In this document: piece after piece, positions 8,983 to 19,000 of the stretch | How the letters are laid out: the number at the start of each line of letters is the position of its first letter | Numbering within the stretch: the first letter of the stretch is position 1 | Assembly (NCBI RefSeq): GCF_013304445.1 | Contig: NZ_JAAITA010000009.1 | Location: 50,069 to 114,068 of the forward strand | DNA length: 64,000 nucleotides | DNA from: Blautia hansenii | GTDB lineage: Bacteria; Bacillota; Clostridia; Lachnospirales; Lachnospiraceae | Reading direction: 5' to 3' | The notes under the pieces: generated by a model | Database searches by the model: none | Told to the model about the DNA's origin: nothing | Seen by the model: only the letters and a program-made list of their open reading frames with translations | Position numbers and translations under genes: made by a program

Positions 8983-9364
8983 AGTAATTCATAAAAATTT
9001 CTTCCAGACTTTGTCTGGGCTTTACGGTAACTTGCCGTCCGTTTTGCATACCGCTAAAATCCCCGGCAAAGGCCTGGGCTGCGGCTTCGCTTTCCAGTGT
9101 TACAGTATAGGTGCAGATATGTCGCTCCCGCAGCGCGGAAGCAGAATCCACGGCAACCATTTTTCCCTTCCGGATAATACCGATACGGTCACATGTCCGC
9201 TCTACTTCTTCAAATATATGGCTGGACATTAAAATGGTTTTGCCCGCACCGTTGGGCCCCAGAAAACCAAAGACTTCACCCTGCTTTACATGAAAAGATA
9301 TGTCGAAGATTCCCTTTCCCTCTCCGTAATCGCGGCCGAGGTGTTCAATGCTTATTGTATTCAT
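8945..9364 (-). pseudogene. ABC transporter ATPase with its core deleted
   Basis: The open frame is only 139 residues against ~290 for this family. The Walker A motif G-P-N-G-A-G-K-T runs straight into I-L-M-S-S-H, the H-loop region that normally follows Walker B. The Q-loop, the LSGGQ signature and Walker B are all absent, so ATP hydrolysis is impossible. The join reads G-K-T-I-L-M; intact relatives have G-K-T-T-T at Walker A and T-T-I-L-M-S-S-H later, so the deletion probably used short repeats around those Thr codons. The frame is otherwise clean, suggesting a recent event. Confidence 0.85.
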
Positions 9365-9508
9365 AAAAACGTCTCCCTTTGTGCAGATGGCGCCTGCTAT
9401 GTGTATACCATAAATATACCTGTTTGCCCGAAAATATCAAGTGTATCTTTATAGTTATCAGAGATTTCCATATTGGAAATTGCAATGTGTTATATTATTT
9501 CGCTAAAC

Positions 9509-9560
9509 ACGCATTGCGTATGTGCGAGAAGTGTGTTATACTTAGAAAAACGCAATGCGA
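9509..9560 (+). promoter_or_regulatory. Promoter with two palindromic operators for the small HTH gene
   Basis: TTGCGT (9514-9519) and TATACT (9537-9542) are exactly 17 bases apart. The palindrome ACGCATTGCGT (9509-9519) covers the -35 box, and a second near-copy, ACGCAATGCGA, lies at 9550-9560 just after the start region. The same palindrome is found before the paralogous HTH gene at 49.4 kb, so these are probably self-repression sites. Confidence 0.75.
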
Positions 9561-9571
9561 GGAGATGAACT

Positions 9572-9793
9572 ATGGATACAGCAAAAACCATCAGGAGTTT
9601 AAGAGAACAAACAGGAATGAATCGCAGGGAGTTTTCGGAGTATACGGGGATTCCGGTGAGAACGTTAGAAGACTGGGAGGCGGCCAGACGGACTCCGCCA
9701 GAATATATTCCCAGATTATTGGCGTATCAGTTGAAGTATGATGAGCTTGTAAAAGGGAGGGAGCATGGAGATGGCGAAGACGAACACCGTTAA
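9572..9793 (+). CDS. Small helix-turn-helix regulator
   Basis: 73 residues. Residues ~5-50 read as a Cro/XRE-like HTH (L-R-E-Q-T-G-M-N-R-R-E-F, then I-P-V-R-T-L-E-D-W-E). It is a paralogue of the 63-residue protein at 49.4 kb: both share G-M-N-R-R-E-F, I-P-x-R-T, D-W-E and a P-x-Y-x-x-R-L-L-x-Y tail. AGGAG precedes the ATG. The 3' end overlaps the KilA-N gene, so the two form an operon. Probably represses its own promoter through the ACGCAWTGCGT palindromes. Confidence 0.8.
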   Translation: MDTAKTIRSLREQTGMNRREFSEYTGIPVRTLEDWEAARRTPPEYIPRLLAYQLKYDELVKGREHGDGEDEHR

Positions 9794-10615
9794 AGAGATG
9801 ATTCATGCAAATGGGATTGACATTAATATTTATACACTTGATTTTGAAAATGATTATATATCATTGACGGATATAGCGAGGAAAAGAGAAGGCGAATATC
9901 CGGGATATGTGATTCAAAATTGGCTCAGAGGAAAAAATACAGTTGCTTTTTTGGGTTTATGGGAAAAGTTGCACAATCCTAAGTTTAATTGCCTCGAATT
10001 CGAGGCGATTAAAAATGAGGCGGGTTCTAATGGATTTGTTCTTACACCAAAAAGGTGGATAGGAACTACAAATGCAGTAGGAATTGTAAGTAAGGCGGGA
10101 AGATATGCTGCAACGTATGCTCACAGAGATATTGCGTTTGAATTTGCTTCATGGATATCACCGGAGTTTAAACTTTATATTATTGAAGAGTACCAAAGAT
10201 TAAAGAATGCTGAAAACAACCGTCTCTCATTAAACTGGAATCTCAACAGAGAACTTGCAAAACTGAATTACAAAGTTCATACAGAGGCTATTAGGGAAAA
10301 TTTATTGCTCTCAGGCTGACCCCGGCTCAGATATCTTATACCTATGCCAGTGAAGCTGACCTGCTGAATGTCATCTTATTTGGTAAGACGGCAAAGCAAT
10401 GGAGAGAAGAGCATCCCAAAGATAAGACCAATATTCGGGATAAAGCAACTATACACCAGTTATTAATTTTAACTAATACCGAAAGTTATAATGCCATTTT
10501 GATTCAGCAGGGAAAATCCCAGGCAGAACGCATGCCTCTGCTTCGTGAACTGACCATACAGCAGATGACAGTGCTGGGGAATTTGAAACTGCCCCAGCTT
10601 CCGGAAGTGGAATAG
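9771..10615 (+). pseudogene. KilA-N domain protein, frameshifted
   Basis: The first frame (ATG 9771, behind GGGAGGG) encodes a KilA-N DNA-binding domain: I-S-L-T-D-I-A-R, then W-L-R-G-K-N-T and G-R-Y-A-A-T-Y-A-H-R-D-I-A. It stops at 10318-10320. The conserved C-terminal part continues in a different frame from about 10310 (L-T-P-A-Q-I-S-Y-T-Y-A-S-E-A-D-L-L) to a stop at 10613-10615. A single indel near 10308 therefore split a ~280-residue protein. KilA-N proteins are common in phages and mobile islands. Whether the N-terminal domain alone still works is unknown. Confidence 0.85.
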
Positions 10616-10737
10616 AAACAAGGGTGATATGAGGTGAATTTTTTGCATATTTCCCGAATATTTCCACATAATAACTCCAAAGATTAGATTTACCAGAATA
10701 GGAATCTTTATAAAATGTGGAATTGGAGGACAGGAAT

Positions 10738-11280
10738 GTGAAGGCAACGGGAATTGTAAGGCGCATAGATGATTTGGGAAGAGTGGTGATTCCCAAGGAA
10801 ATCAGGAGAACACTGAGAATCCGGGAAAGCGACCCGTTAGAGATTTTTACTGACAGAGAGGGAGAAATTATTCTGAAAAAATATTCTCCTATTGGTGAAT
10901 TGGGAACTTTTGCAAAAGAGTATGCAGAAGCGCTGGCTCAGGCGGCAGGTTGTATGGCCTGCATTACAGACCGGGACCAGGTAATTGCGGCGGCTGGCAG
11001 CGGCGCCAGAGAATTTGCAGAGAAAAGGGTGCACAGGGAACTGGAGGAAGTCATTGCAGACCGGAAAAATTTGTGTGTTACGGAGAAAGATTTTGTGAAA
11101 ATTGTAGAAGATGACAGAGGAGAATACGGCGCCCAAGTTATTTATACCATTACCTGTGCCGGAGATGCCGTAGGGGCGGTGTTGATACTGGAAAAAGCAG
11201 GGGGACGGAAATTTTCGGAGACGGAAGAAAAACTGGCGCAGGCAGCAGCGGGATTTCTGGGGAGACAGATGGAGCAGTAA
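10738..11280 (+). CDS. spoVT: SpoVT-type AbrB transcription regulator
   Basis: 180 residues. The N-terminal swapped-hairpin AbrB domain reads M-K-A-T-G-I-V-R-R-I-D-D-L-G-R-V-V-I-P, almost the family consensus. The rest is a GAF-like sensor domain as in SpoVT, a regulator of late forespore genes. The GTG at 10738 was chosen because GGAGGA sits seven bases upstream and translation then starts exactly at the conserved M-K-A-T-G. Its presence suggests a spore-forming or formerly spore-forming lineage. Monocistronic with its own terminator. Confidence 0.93.
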   Translation: MKATGIVRRIDDLGRVVIPKEIRRTLRIRESDPLEIFTDREGEIILKKYSPIGELGTFAKEYAEALAQAAGCMACITDRDQVIAAAGSGAREFAEKRVHRELEEVIADRKNLCVTEKDFVKIVEDDRGEYGAQVIYTITCAGDAVGAVLILEKAGGRKFSETEEKLAQAAAGFLGRQMEQ

Positions 11281-11285
11281 AGAAA

Positions 11286-11325
11286 CAGCAGACTTTTGGG
11301 AAGCCCCGTAAGTCTGCTGCTTCTT
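11286..11325 (+). terminator. Terminator of spoVT
   Basis: CAGCAGACTT (11286-11295) pairs perfectly with AAGTCTGCTG (11310-11319) and is followed by CTTCTTTTT. It lies between convergent spoVT and pncB. Confidence 0.8.
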
Positions 11326-11326
11326 T

Positions 11327-12793
11327 TTAAGATTCAATGGATGCCTGTCCCATTTCCTCTAAAAGTTCGGATTTGATTTTATAGAGTTTGTCTGACAAAT
11401 CAACGAAAACTTCCTGAGGATTGGTGAAACGTCTTGTTTCGTCCCAGAGAGTGTTCAGCTCTTTCTGACAGATATCTTTGATTTCCATAACAGACGGGGA
11501 TGTGTAGACACATTCTCCTTTCTTGAATACGGGAACCAGAAGTTCTCTTAATATATAAGAGCCGCCGGTGAGTTTTGTCTTTTTCCAGGTGGCCATAGGG
11601 TCAAATAGAATCATATCTTCATCCGGATTGAAAATCTCATCTTCCAGACAGATTAAATCTGCACGGATTTTTCCTGTGGTTTTGTCATAGATACGCATGA
11701 TAGTCTTATTTCCAGGATTGGTCACTTTTTCTACGTTTTCAGACAGCTTGATTTTGGGAACAAAATCTGCATCCTCTTTATTTTTAATAGCTGCCAGTTT
11801 GTACACACCACCGAATGCAGGGTTGTCGTTACAGGTAATCAGATTAGTGCCTACACCCCAGGAGTTGATTTTTGCACCCTGGGCTTTCAGACTTTCAATG
11901 AGATATTCGTCCAAATCACTGGAAGCGGAAATAATGGCGTCACCAAAACCGGCTTCAGAAAGCATTTTATAAGCCTGTTTGGAAAGATAAGCCAAATCAC
12001 CACTGTCAATGCGGATTCCATATCCCTTCATGGGAAGGCCGGCTTCTTTCATTTCTTTAAATACGCGGATGGCATTTGGCACACCGGAATTCAGAACATC
12101 GTAAGTATCCACCAGCAAAATACAGGCATTGGGATATAATTTGGCATAGGCTTTAAATGCGGTGTATTCATCAGAGAAACTCATAATCCAACTGTGCGCA
12201 TGAGTTCCCTTTACAGGTACATGGAACATCTGTCCGGTCAGTACGTTGGAGGTTCCCACACAGCCGCCGATAACTGCTGCTCTGGCTCCGTACAGTCCTG
12301 CATCTGGTCCCTGGGCTCTGCGCAGACCAAATTCCATTACACCGTCACCCTTTGCAGCATATACAACACGGGAAGCCTTGGTGGCAATTAAACTCTGATG
12401 GTTCAACAGATTCAGGATAGCTGTTTCTATCAGCTGTGCTTCCATAACGGGGGCAACGACTTTTAAGAGAGGCTCTCTTGGGAAGACCACCGTTCCTTCA
12501 GGAATGGCATAAATGTCTCCGGTAAAATGAAAACCTCTTAAATATTCCAAAAAATCGGAATCAAAGATGTTCAGTCCTTTCAAATAGTCAATATCATCAG
12601 GGGAAAAGTGTAGGTCGCGGATATATTCAATAATCTGTTCCAATCCTGCAGCAATGGCATATCCGCCGCCGCAGGGATTCTTTCTGTAAAAGGCGTCGAA
12701 CACCACAATCTGGTCTGTGGGATTTTTGAAATATCCCTGCATCATGGTAAGTTCATATAAATCAGTCAATAGTGTTAAATTTAAGGCTCTCAT
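11327..12793 (-). CDS. pncB: Nicotinate phosphoribosyltransferase
   Basis: 488 residues. Converts nicotinate and PRPP to nicotinate mononucleotide in the NAD salvage pathway. It begins L-T-D-L-Y-E-L-T-M-M-Q-G, the family signature, and contains G-T-H-A-H-S-W, D-T-Y-D-V and R-I-D-S-G-D-L. The ATG at 12793 has AAGGAG eight bases upstream; an in-frame GTG at 12802 overlaps that site and is less likely. A single gene. Confidence 0.95.
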   Translation of the reverse strand: MRALNLTLLTDLYELTMMQGYFKNPTDQIVVFDAFYRKNPCGGGYAIAAGLEQIIEYIRDLHFSPDDIDYLKGLNIFDSDFLEYLRGFHFTGDIYAIPEGTVVFPREPLLKVVAPVMEAQLIETAILNLLNHQSLIATKASRVVYAAKGDGVMEFGLRRAQGPDAGLYGARAAVIGGCVGTSNVLTGQMFHVPVKGTHAHSWIMSFSDEYTAFKAYAKLYPNACILLVDTYDVLNSGVPNAIRVFKEMKEAGLPMKGYGIRIDSGDLAYLSKQAYKMLSEAGFGDAIISASSDLDEYLIESLKAQGAKINSWGVGTNLITCNDNPAFGGVYKLAAIKNKEDADFVPKIKLSENVEKVTNPGNKTIMRIYDKTTGKIRADLICLEDEIFNPDEDMILFDPMATWKKTKLTGGSYILRELLVPVFKKGECVYTSPSVMEIKDICQKELNTLWDETRRFTNPQEVFVDLSDKLYKIKSELLEEMGQASIES

Positions 12794-12883
12794 AGACAGC
12801 ACTCCTTTGTAATAGAAATATCGGCTTGGATTGCACGTTGTGCAACCATTATACCACGTTTCCCGGCAAATACAAAAAGTTTT

Positions 12884-13462
12884 CTATCGGATTTGGGAAG
12901 AATCGGGGAGCATATCGTGGTATTCTTCCAAAGTCAGCCCGGTGAGGGAAAGATAAAGAGAAAGCGTCTTCCCTACAAAGCGTATGTGCCAGGGTTCCCA
13001 GGGATATCCTGTAATGTGTTCTTTCCGCCGGGGATAACGGAGAATGAAACCGTATAAAGGTGCGTTGGATTTTAACCATTTTCCTTCTTTTGTGGCAGCA
13101 AAAGATTCTTCCAGTTCAAAATTCAAAGAAGCGCAGGAGATGTCCAGGGCCAGTCCGGTCTGGTGTTCGCTGGTGCCGGGAGGCGCTACAGCAGTACTGC
13201 CTCTTTGCAGGGCATTCCGGTATAAGGCTTCCTGTCGTCTATAAGAGCGGTAACCGGAAATGCCCATGAGCGTAACGTTTTCAGCGGCAGCCCGATGGAA
13301 AAGCTTTGCAGCGGATTTTGCAGCAGCTTTTTCCATGAGGGTTTTCTCATGGTGTGCAGGATCATGAAAAGGGATGCGGGCTTCTGTAAGATACGGCGGG
13401 ACATACGAGGAGGAGAGCGTATGGGATTTATTTACAAGTAATGTATAAGATATTCGGAACAC
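12884..13462 (-). CDS. D-alanyl-D-alanine carboxypeptidase, VanY/M15B type
   Basis: 192 residues. Zinc peptidase motifs are clear: S-G-Y-R-S-Y near residue 70, S-E-H-Q-T-G-L-A-L-D-I (His and Asp zinc ligands), and E-P-W-H-I-R (catalytic Glu and third ligand His). M15B enzymes trim the terminal D-Ala from peptidoglycan stems. No signal peptide or membrane anchor is visible and no upstream in-frame start could add one, which is unusual for a wall enzyme. The GTG start is weakly supported. Confidence 0.85.
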   Translation of the reverse strand: MFRISYTLLVNKSHTLSSSYVPPYLTEARIPFHDPAHHEKTLMEKAAAKSAAKLFHRAAAENVTLMGISGYRSYRRQEALYRNALQRGSTAVAPPGTSEHQTGLALDISCASLNFELEESFAATKEGKWLKSNAPLYGFILRYPRRKEHITGYPWEPWHIRFVGKTLSLYLSLTGLTLEEYHDMLPDSSQIR

Positions 13463-13560
13463 CTGCCTTTCATAATGGCTATATTTTATGCAGGAGAAAA
13501 GGAAAATAGAACTGGAAAAAGAGGGTATATAAAAAAATAAAAAAAATTTGAAAAAAAGGC

Positions 13561-13589
13561 TTGCATTTTAAAAAAGAATCGTATATAAT
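13561..13589 (+). promoter_or_regulatory. Promoter of tRNA-Gln
   Basis: TTGCAT (13561-13566) and TATAAT (13584-13589) separated by 17 bases, 31 bases before the mature tRNA end. Confidence 0.8.
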
Positions 13590-13620
13590 ACATTTTGTTG
13601 TGAGGCACAACACAAGACAA

Positions 13621-13692
13621 TGGGCTATCGCCAAACGGTAAGGCAACGGACTCTGACTCCGTCATTTCAAGGTTCGAATCCTTGTAGCCCAG
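13621..13692 (+). tRNA. tRNA-Gln (anticodon CTG)
   Basis: A complete cloverleaf: acceptor TGGGCTA/TAGCCCA, D-arm GCC-AAACGGTAA-GGC, anticodon stem ACGGA/TCCGT with loop CTCTGAC (anticodon CTG), and T-arm CAAGG-TTCGAAT-CCTTG. Discriminator base G. No CCA is encoded. It stands alone, with its own promoter and terminator. Confidence 0.95.
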
Positions 13693-13698
13693 CTTTGA

Positions 13699-13730
13699 AT
13701 ATCTCAGACAAAATGTCTGGGATATTTTTT
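13699..13730 (+). terminator. Terminator of tRNA-Gln
   Basis: ATATCTCAGACA (13699-13710) pairs with TGTCTGGGATAT (13714-13725) across a three-base loop, followed by a T-run. Confidence 0.85.
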
Positions 13731-13816
13731 GTTATATGGAAAACTGCTTAGAGATACCCGGTATAGCAAAGCAGAGATGCAGGAAAACAGTTTTTGTATC
13801 AAGGGAGATTGGAAAA

Positions 13817-14521
13817 ATGAAATATTCTTTTGACAGCAGAGTCCGGTATAGTGAAATCGGAGAAGACAGACATCTGACTTTAAATGGTATGATTAATTAT
13901 TTTCAGGACTGCAGTACTTTTCAGTCAGAAGCGGCAGGGGTAGGCATGGACTTTTTGGGAGCTAAAAGCCAGGCCTGGGTACTTTCTGCCTGGCAGATTG
14001 TGGTTGAACGTTATCCTGTACTGTGCGAAAATATAAAGGTATCCACCTGGGCTTATAATTTCCGGCATTTTTTGGGAAGCAGGAATTTTACCATGGAAGA
14101 TACAGAAGGGAATCTGATTGCCTGTGCCAATACATATTGGACCCTTCTTAATATGCAGACAGGCCGTCCGGTTTCCATAGACGAAAAACAGCTGCAGGCA
14201 TACGGATTGGAAGAAAAGCTGGATATGGACTATGCGCCGAGAAAGATAAAAAAGCCTATAAACGGTAAAGAATACCCGTCTTTTGCTGTAAGGCCTCATC
14301 ATCTGGATACCAATCATCATGTGAATAACGGACAGTATGTGCTTATGGCACAGGAATACCTTCCGGCAGATTTTGCGGTGAAACAAATGCGGGCGGAATA
14401 TAAAAACCAGGCAAAGCTGGGAGATATCATTGTACCCAGTGTGCATGAGGAAAATGGTGTTTATACGGTGGTTCTGGACAATACTGCAGGGGAGGCCTAT
14501 GCAGTGGTTGAGTTAAAATAG
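13817..14521 (+). CDS. Acyl-ACP thioesterase (FatA-like double hotdog)
   Basis: 234 residues. It hydrolyses acyl-ACP to free fatty acid. The N-terminal hotdog begins R-V-R-Y-S-E-I-G; the second carries V-R-P-H-H-L-D-T-N-H-H-V-N-N, the catalytic region of bacterial acyl-ACP thioesterases. The ATG at 13817 has AAGGGAG upstream; an in-frame ATG at 13736 would start inside the tRNA terminator region. It is followed 11 bases later by cvfB, so the two are probably cotranscribed. Confidence 0.9.
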   Translation: MKYSFDSRVRYSEIGEDRHLTLNGMINYFQDCSTFQSEAAGVGMDFLGAKSQAWVLSAWQIVVERYPVLCENIKVSTWAYNFRHFLGSRNFTMEDTEGNLIACANTYWTLLNMQTGRPVSIDEKQLQAYGLEEKLDMDYAPRKIKKPINGKEYPSFAVRPHHLDTNHHVNNGQYVLMAQEYLPADFAVKQMRAEYKNQAKLGDIIVPSVHEENGVYTVVLDNTAGEAYAVVELK

Positions 14522-14532
14522 AGGAGATTGAG

Positions 14533-15372
14533 ATGATAGAATTAGGAAAAAAGCAGGAACTGATAGTTGTGAAAATTGTGGATTTTGGTGTGTATCTGGG
14601 GGAAAGGGAGCAGGCAGAGGATAAAGATACGGTGCTTCTTCCTAAAAAACAAGTGCCCGAAGGCACCAGGAAAGGAGAGAAGATTTCTGTATTTATATAC
14701 AGGGATTCTTCTGACCGTCTGATTGCTACTGTAAGAGAGCCGAAAATTCTGTTGGGACAGATTGGAGTCTTAAAAGTGGCGCAGACCAGCCGTATCGGTG
14801 CATTTCTGGACTGGGGACTGGAAAAGGACCTGTTTCTTCCATATAAAGAGCAGACCAAGAAGCTGCACGAGGGAGAAGAGGTGCTTGTGGCCCTTTACAT
14901 TGATAAGAGCAGTCGTCTGTGCGCTACGATGAAAGTCTACCATTATCTGCAGACGGATTCGCCTTATGCACAGGGAGATACGGTGACTGGTGTGGTATAT
15001 GAAATCAGTGATAATTTCGGTGTGTTTGTGGCAGTGGACTATAAATATTCCGCATTGATTCCAAAGCAGGAAGCGCAGGGGAATTATAAGGTAGGAGACG
15101 AGCTGACCTGTAGAGTCACCGCAGTAAGAGAAGACGGAAAGCTGACACTGAGTGCAAAGCAAAAAGCATATATCCAGCTTCATGAAGATGCAGAAAGTGT
15201 GTATGAAATCATTCAGGAGTTTGAAGGAGAACTGCCTTTTGATGATAAGGCGTCACCGGAAGTCATTCAAAGGGAGTTCGGGCTCAGTAAAAATGCATTT
15301 AAAAGGGCCGTGGGACATCTTCTGAAAGAGAAAAAAATAGAAATAAAAAACGGAAAAATTTATGCCCTGTAA
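14533..15372 (+). CDS. cvfB: CvfB-like S1 RNA-binding protein
   Basis: 279 residues. Three S1/OB domains in series (starting near residues 1, 65 and 140) are followed by a winged-helix domain (P-E-V-I-Q-R-E-F-G-L-S-K-N-A-F-K-R). This is the CvfB/YitL layout, an RNA-binding virulence and expression factor in staphylococci. GAGGAG precedes the ATG. Second gene of the thioesterase operon. Confidence 0.88.
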   Translation: MIELGKKQELIVVKIVDFGVYLGEREQAEDKDTVLLPKKQVPEGTRKGEKISVFIYRDSSDRLIATVREPKILLGQIGVLKVAQTSRIGAFLDWGLEKDLFLPYKEQTKKLHEGEEVLVALYIDKSSRLCATMKVYHYLQTDSPYAQGDTVTGVVYEISDNFGVFVAVDYKYSALIPKQEAQGNYKVGDELTCRVTAVREDGKLTLSAKQKAYIQLHEDAESVYEIIQEFEGELPFDDKASPEVIQREFGLSKNAFKRAVGHLLKEKKIEIKNGKIYAL

Positions 15373-15454
15373 GGCTTTTCCAAAAGGAAAGAATATGCTA
15401 TACTGAGAGCGTATTTGAAAATTGCTCATTTTATGTCCAGAAGGAGGAAAATAA

Positions 15455-16045
15455 GTGGACTCGATAGATTATTATGACCGGTACGCAGTACCTTATTATG
15501 AAGAAACCGTGGATTTTGGCATGGAGGAGCAGATTGCCCGTTTTGTTGAGTTTTTGCCGGAAAGTGCCGATGTCCTTGATTTAGGCTGCGGGTCAGGAAG
15601 AGATACAGTAAGTCTGGAGGAAGAAGGCTGTGTTGTAACTGCTATGGATGGATCAGAAAAAATGTGTGAACTGGCCAGCATCCATACAGGAAAGGAAGTT
15701 CTTCATCTGAGAGTGGAGGATATGGAATTTGATGATGTGTTTGATGGAATCTGGGCATGTGCCATTTTGGGACATTTTTCGCCGCAGGAAGTAAAGTCTG
15801 CCATGGAAAAGATTCTCAAAGCACTGAAAGAAGATGGAATTCTGTATTTTTCTGTCCGCAAGGGTGATAGAAACGGCAGATACAACGGAAGGTATTTCTA
15901 TGATTATGACAGAGAGGCACTCAATGACCTTTTGGATTCTTTTTCTAATATAAAAGTTTTGGATATTTGGAAGACAAGCGATGTAAGGGCAGACAAGAGT
16001 AATCGTTGGTTTAATGTTCTTCTTCGCAAGGAAAAGCAGGATTAA
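15455..16045 (+). CDS. Class I SAM-dependent methyltransferase
   Basis: 196 residues with a GTG start behind AGAAGGAGG. The SAM-binding motif I reads V-L-D-L-G-C-G-S-G-R-D-T at about residues 40-51, and motif II has the acidic D-G-S at the end of strand 2. A Methyltransf_11/25-type small-molecule methyltransferase of unknown substrate. It lies directly upstream of dnaE (16 bases). Confidence 0.85.
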   Translation: MDSIDYYDRYAVPYYEETVDFGMEEQIARFVEFLPESADVLDLGCGSGRDTVSLEEEGCVVTAMDGSEKMCELASIHTGKEVLHLRVEDMEFDDVFDGIWACAILGHFSPQEVKSAMEKILKALKEDGILYFSVRKGDRNGRYNGRYFYDYDREALNDLLDSFSNIKVLDIWKTSDVRADKSNRWFNVLLRKEKQD

Positions 16046-16061
16046 TCAAAGGAGAGATACA

Positions 16062-19000
16062 GTGGAATTTGCTCATTTGCATGTACATACGGAATACAGT
16101 CTTCTGGACGGTTCCAATAAGATAAATGAATATGTAGCCAGAGTGAAGGAACTGGGAATGAACAGTGCGGCCATAACAGACCATGGAGTCATGTTTGGCT
16201 GCATTGATTTTTATAAGGCAGCAAAAGCCGCAGGGATTAAGCCCATTCTGGGCTGCGAGGTGTATGTTGCTCCGGGTTCCCGCTTTGACAGAGAGGCAGG
16301 TCATTCGGAAGACCGCTATTATCATCTGGTGCTTCTGGCGGAGAACAACCAGGGTTATCAAAATTTGATGAAAATAGTGTCAAAGGCATTTATAGATGGA
16401 TTTTATTATAAGCCCAGGGTAGATATAGAACTTCTGGAGGAATACCATGAAGGAATTATTGCATTAAGTGCATGTCTTGCAGGAGAAGTTGCAAAAAATC
16501 TCGCCAGAGGATTATATGAGGAAGCGAAAAAGGCGGCGCTTCGGTATCAGGATATTTTTGGAAAGGGGAACTTCTTTCTGGAAATGCAGGACCATGGGAT
16601 TCCCCAGCAGCAGACGGTGAATCAGCAGCTTTTGCGTATGCATCAGGAGACGGGGATTGATTTAGTTGTAACGAATGATGTGCACTACACCTACGATACA
16701 GACGTGGAGGCCCATGACATTCTGCTCTGTGTGCAGACGGGAAAACGACTGCAGGACGAGGATCGTATGCGATATGAGGGGGGTCAGTATTATGTGAAAT
16801 CTCCGGAAGAGATGGCAAAGCTGTTTCCCTATATTCCGGAAGCGCTGGAAAATACCCAGAAAATTGCAGACCGGTGTCAGGTGGAAATTGAATTTGGGGT
16901 GACGAAACTGCCGAAATTTGATGTGCCTGAATCTTATACTTCCTGGGAATACCTGAATAAGCTGTGCTTTGAGGGACTGGAAGAGAGATATGATGGGGAT
17001 TTGGAACCTTTAAAAGAACGTTTGAATTATGAACTGGGCGTTATTCAGAAAATGGGGTATGTGGACTATTTTCTGATCGTGTGGGATTTTATTAAGTTTG
17101 CCAGGGACCATGACATTATGGTAGGACCGGGGCGTGGTTCTGCTGCGGGAAGTCTGGTTTCCTATACTCTGGGTATCACCAAACTGGATCCGATTAAGTA
17201 TGATTTGCTCTTTGAACGATTCCTGAATCCGGAGCGAGTATCCATGCCGGATATAGATGTGGATTTTTGTTTTGAAAGACGGCAGGAAGTTATTGATTAT
17301 GTGGTGCAAAAGTACGGAAAAGACCGGGTGGTGCAGATTGTAACCTTCGGTACCATGGCGGCCAGAGGTGTTATCCGGGATGTGGGACGCGTTATGGATT
17401 TGCCTTACAACCAGTGTGATTCCATTGCGAAAATGATACCAAAGGAACTGAATATCACCATTGACCTTGCGCTGAAAATGAATCCGGAATTAAAAGAACT
17501 GTATGATACGGATGATACGGTGCGGAAGCTTATCGATATGAGCAGGCGTCTGGAAGGACTGCCCAGACACACCTCTATGCATGCTGCAGGCGTGGTTATC
17601 AGCCAGAAGTCTGTGGATGAGTATGTGCCTCTTTCCAGAGCCTCCGACGGTTCCCTGGTTACACAGTTTACCATGACAACGTTGGAAGAACTGGGACTTC
17701 TGAAAATGGATTTCCTGGGCCTTCGGACTCTGACTGTTATCCAGAATGCGGTGAAACTGGCAGAGAAAAACAAGGGAATCAGACTGGATATTGACCATAT
17801 AGACTATGACGATAAAAAAGTATTCGCCATGTTGGGCGCCGGAAAGACGGATGGTGTGTTCCAGGTGGAAAGCAGCGGCATGACAAACTTCATGAAGGAA
17901 CTAAAGCCGCAGAATCTGGAAGATATTATTGCGGGGATTGCTCTGTACCGTCCGGGTCCCATGGATTTTATTCCTCAGTATATCAAAGGAAAGAACAATG
18001 CGGAAAGTATCACCTATGACTGTCCGGAACTGGAACCGATTTTAAAGGCTACCTATGGCTGTATTGTGTACCAGGAACAGGTTATGCAGATTGTGCAGTC
18101 TCTGGGGGGCTATACTTTGGGACGAAGCGACCTTTTGCGCCGTGCTATGAGCAAGAAGAAAGCTGCAGTTATGGAAAAAGAACGGCAGAGCTTTGTGTAC
18201 GGAAACGAGGAAGAAGGAGTTCCGGGTTGTATCAAAAAGGGAATTTCCGAGGAAATCGGAAACAAAATTTATGATGAAATGATTGATTTTGCCAAATATG
18301 CCTTTAACAAATCCCACGCAGCAGCCTACGCAGTGGTTTCTTACCAGACGGCATACCTGAAATATTACTTTCCGGTGGAATTTATGGCGGCAATTATGAC
18401 TTCCGTGATTGATAACCCTTCTAAAGTGGCAGAATATATATTATCCAGCCGGAAAATGGAGATTGACATTCTGCCTCCGGACATCAATAAAGGAGTCAGC
18501 GAATTTTCCGTAGATAACGGTGGAATCCGCTATGGGCTGTCTGCCATTAAAGGAGTAGGCCGTCAGGTGATTGAGTCTATTGTAGAAGAGCGCAGGGAGA
18601 GAGGGGTTTTTAAAAACCTGCGGGATTTCATCGAACGGATGGCGGGAAAGGAAGTCAACAAAAAGGTAATTGAAAACTTTATTAAGGCGGGAGCTTTTGA
18701 TGAACTTCCGGGAAACAGACGGCAGAAGATGATGGTTTATGTGCAGATTCTGGATGCTGTGGTACAGGAAAAGAAAAATGTTATGGCGGGGCAGATGAGT
18801 CTGTTCGACCTGGTTTCTGAAGAGGAGAAAGTTGCCTATGAGATACGCATGCCGGATGTGGAGGAATATCCCAAGGAGGCAAAGCTGGCTTTTGAAAAAG
18901 AAGTCCTGGGCATCTATGTAAGCGGACATCCTCTGGAAGAATATGAGGAAAAATGGAGAAAGAATATCTCTGCGGTAACTGCAGATTTTCAGCCGGATGA

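Noticed and set aside
9379..9741. 120-residue plus-strand frame overlapping the small HTH gene
   Set aside because: It runs through the promoter and operators and out of frame with the HTH protein, which has a clear domain and ribosome site.
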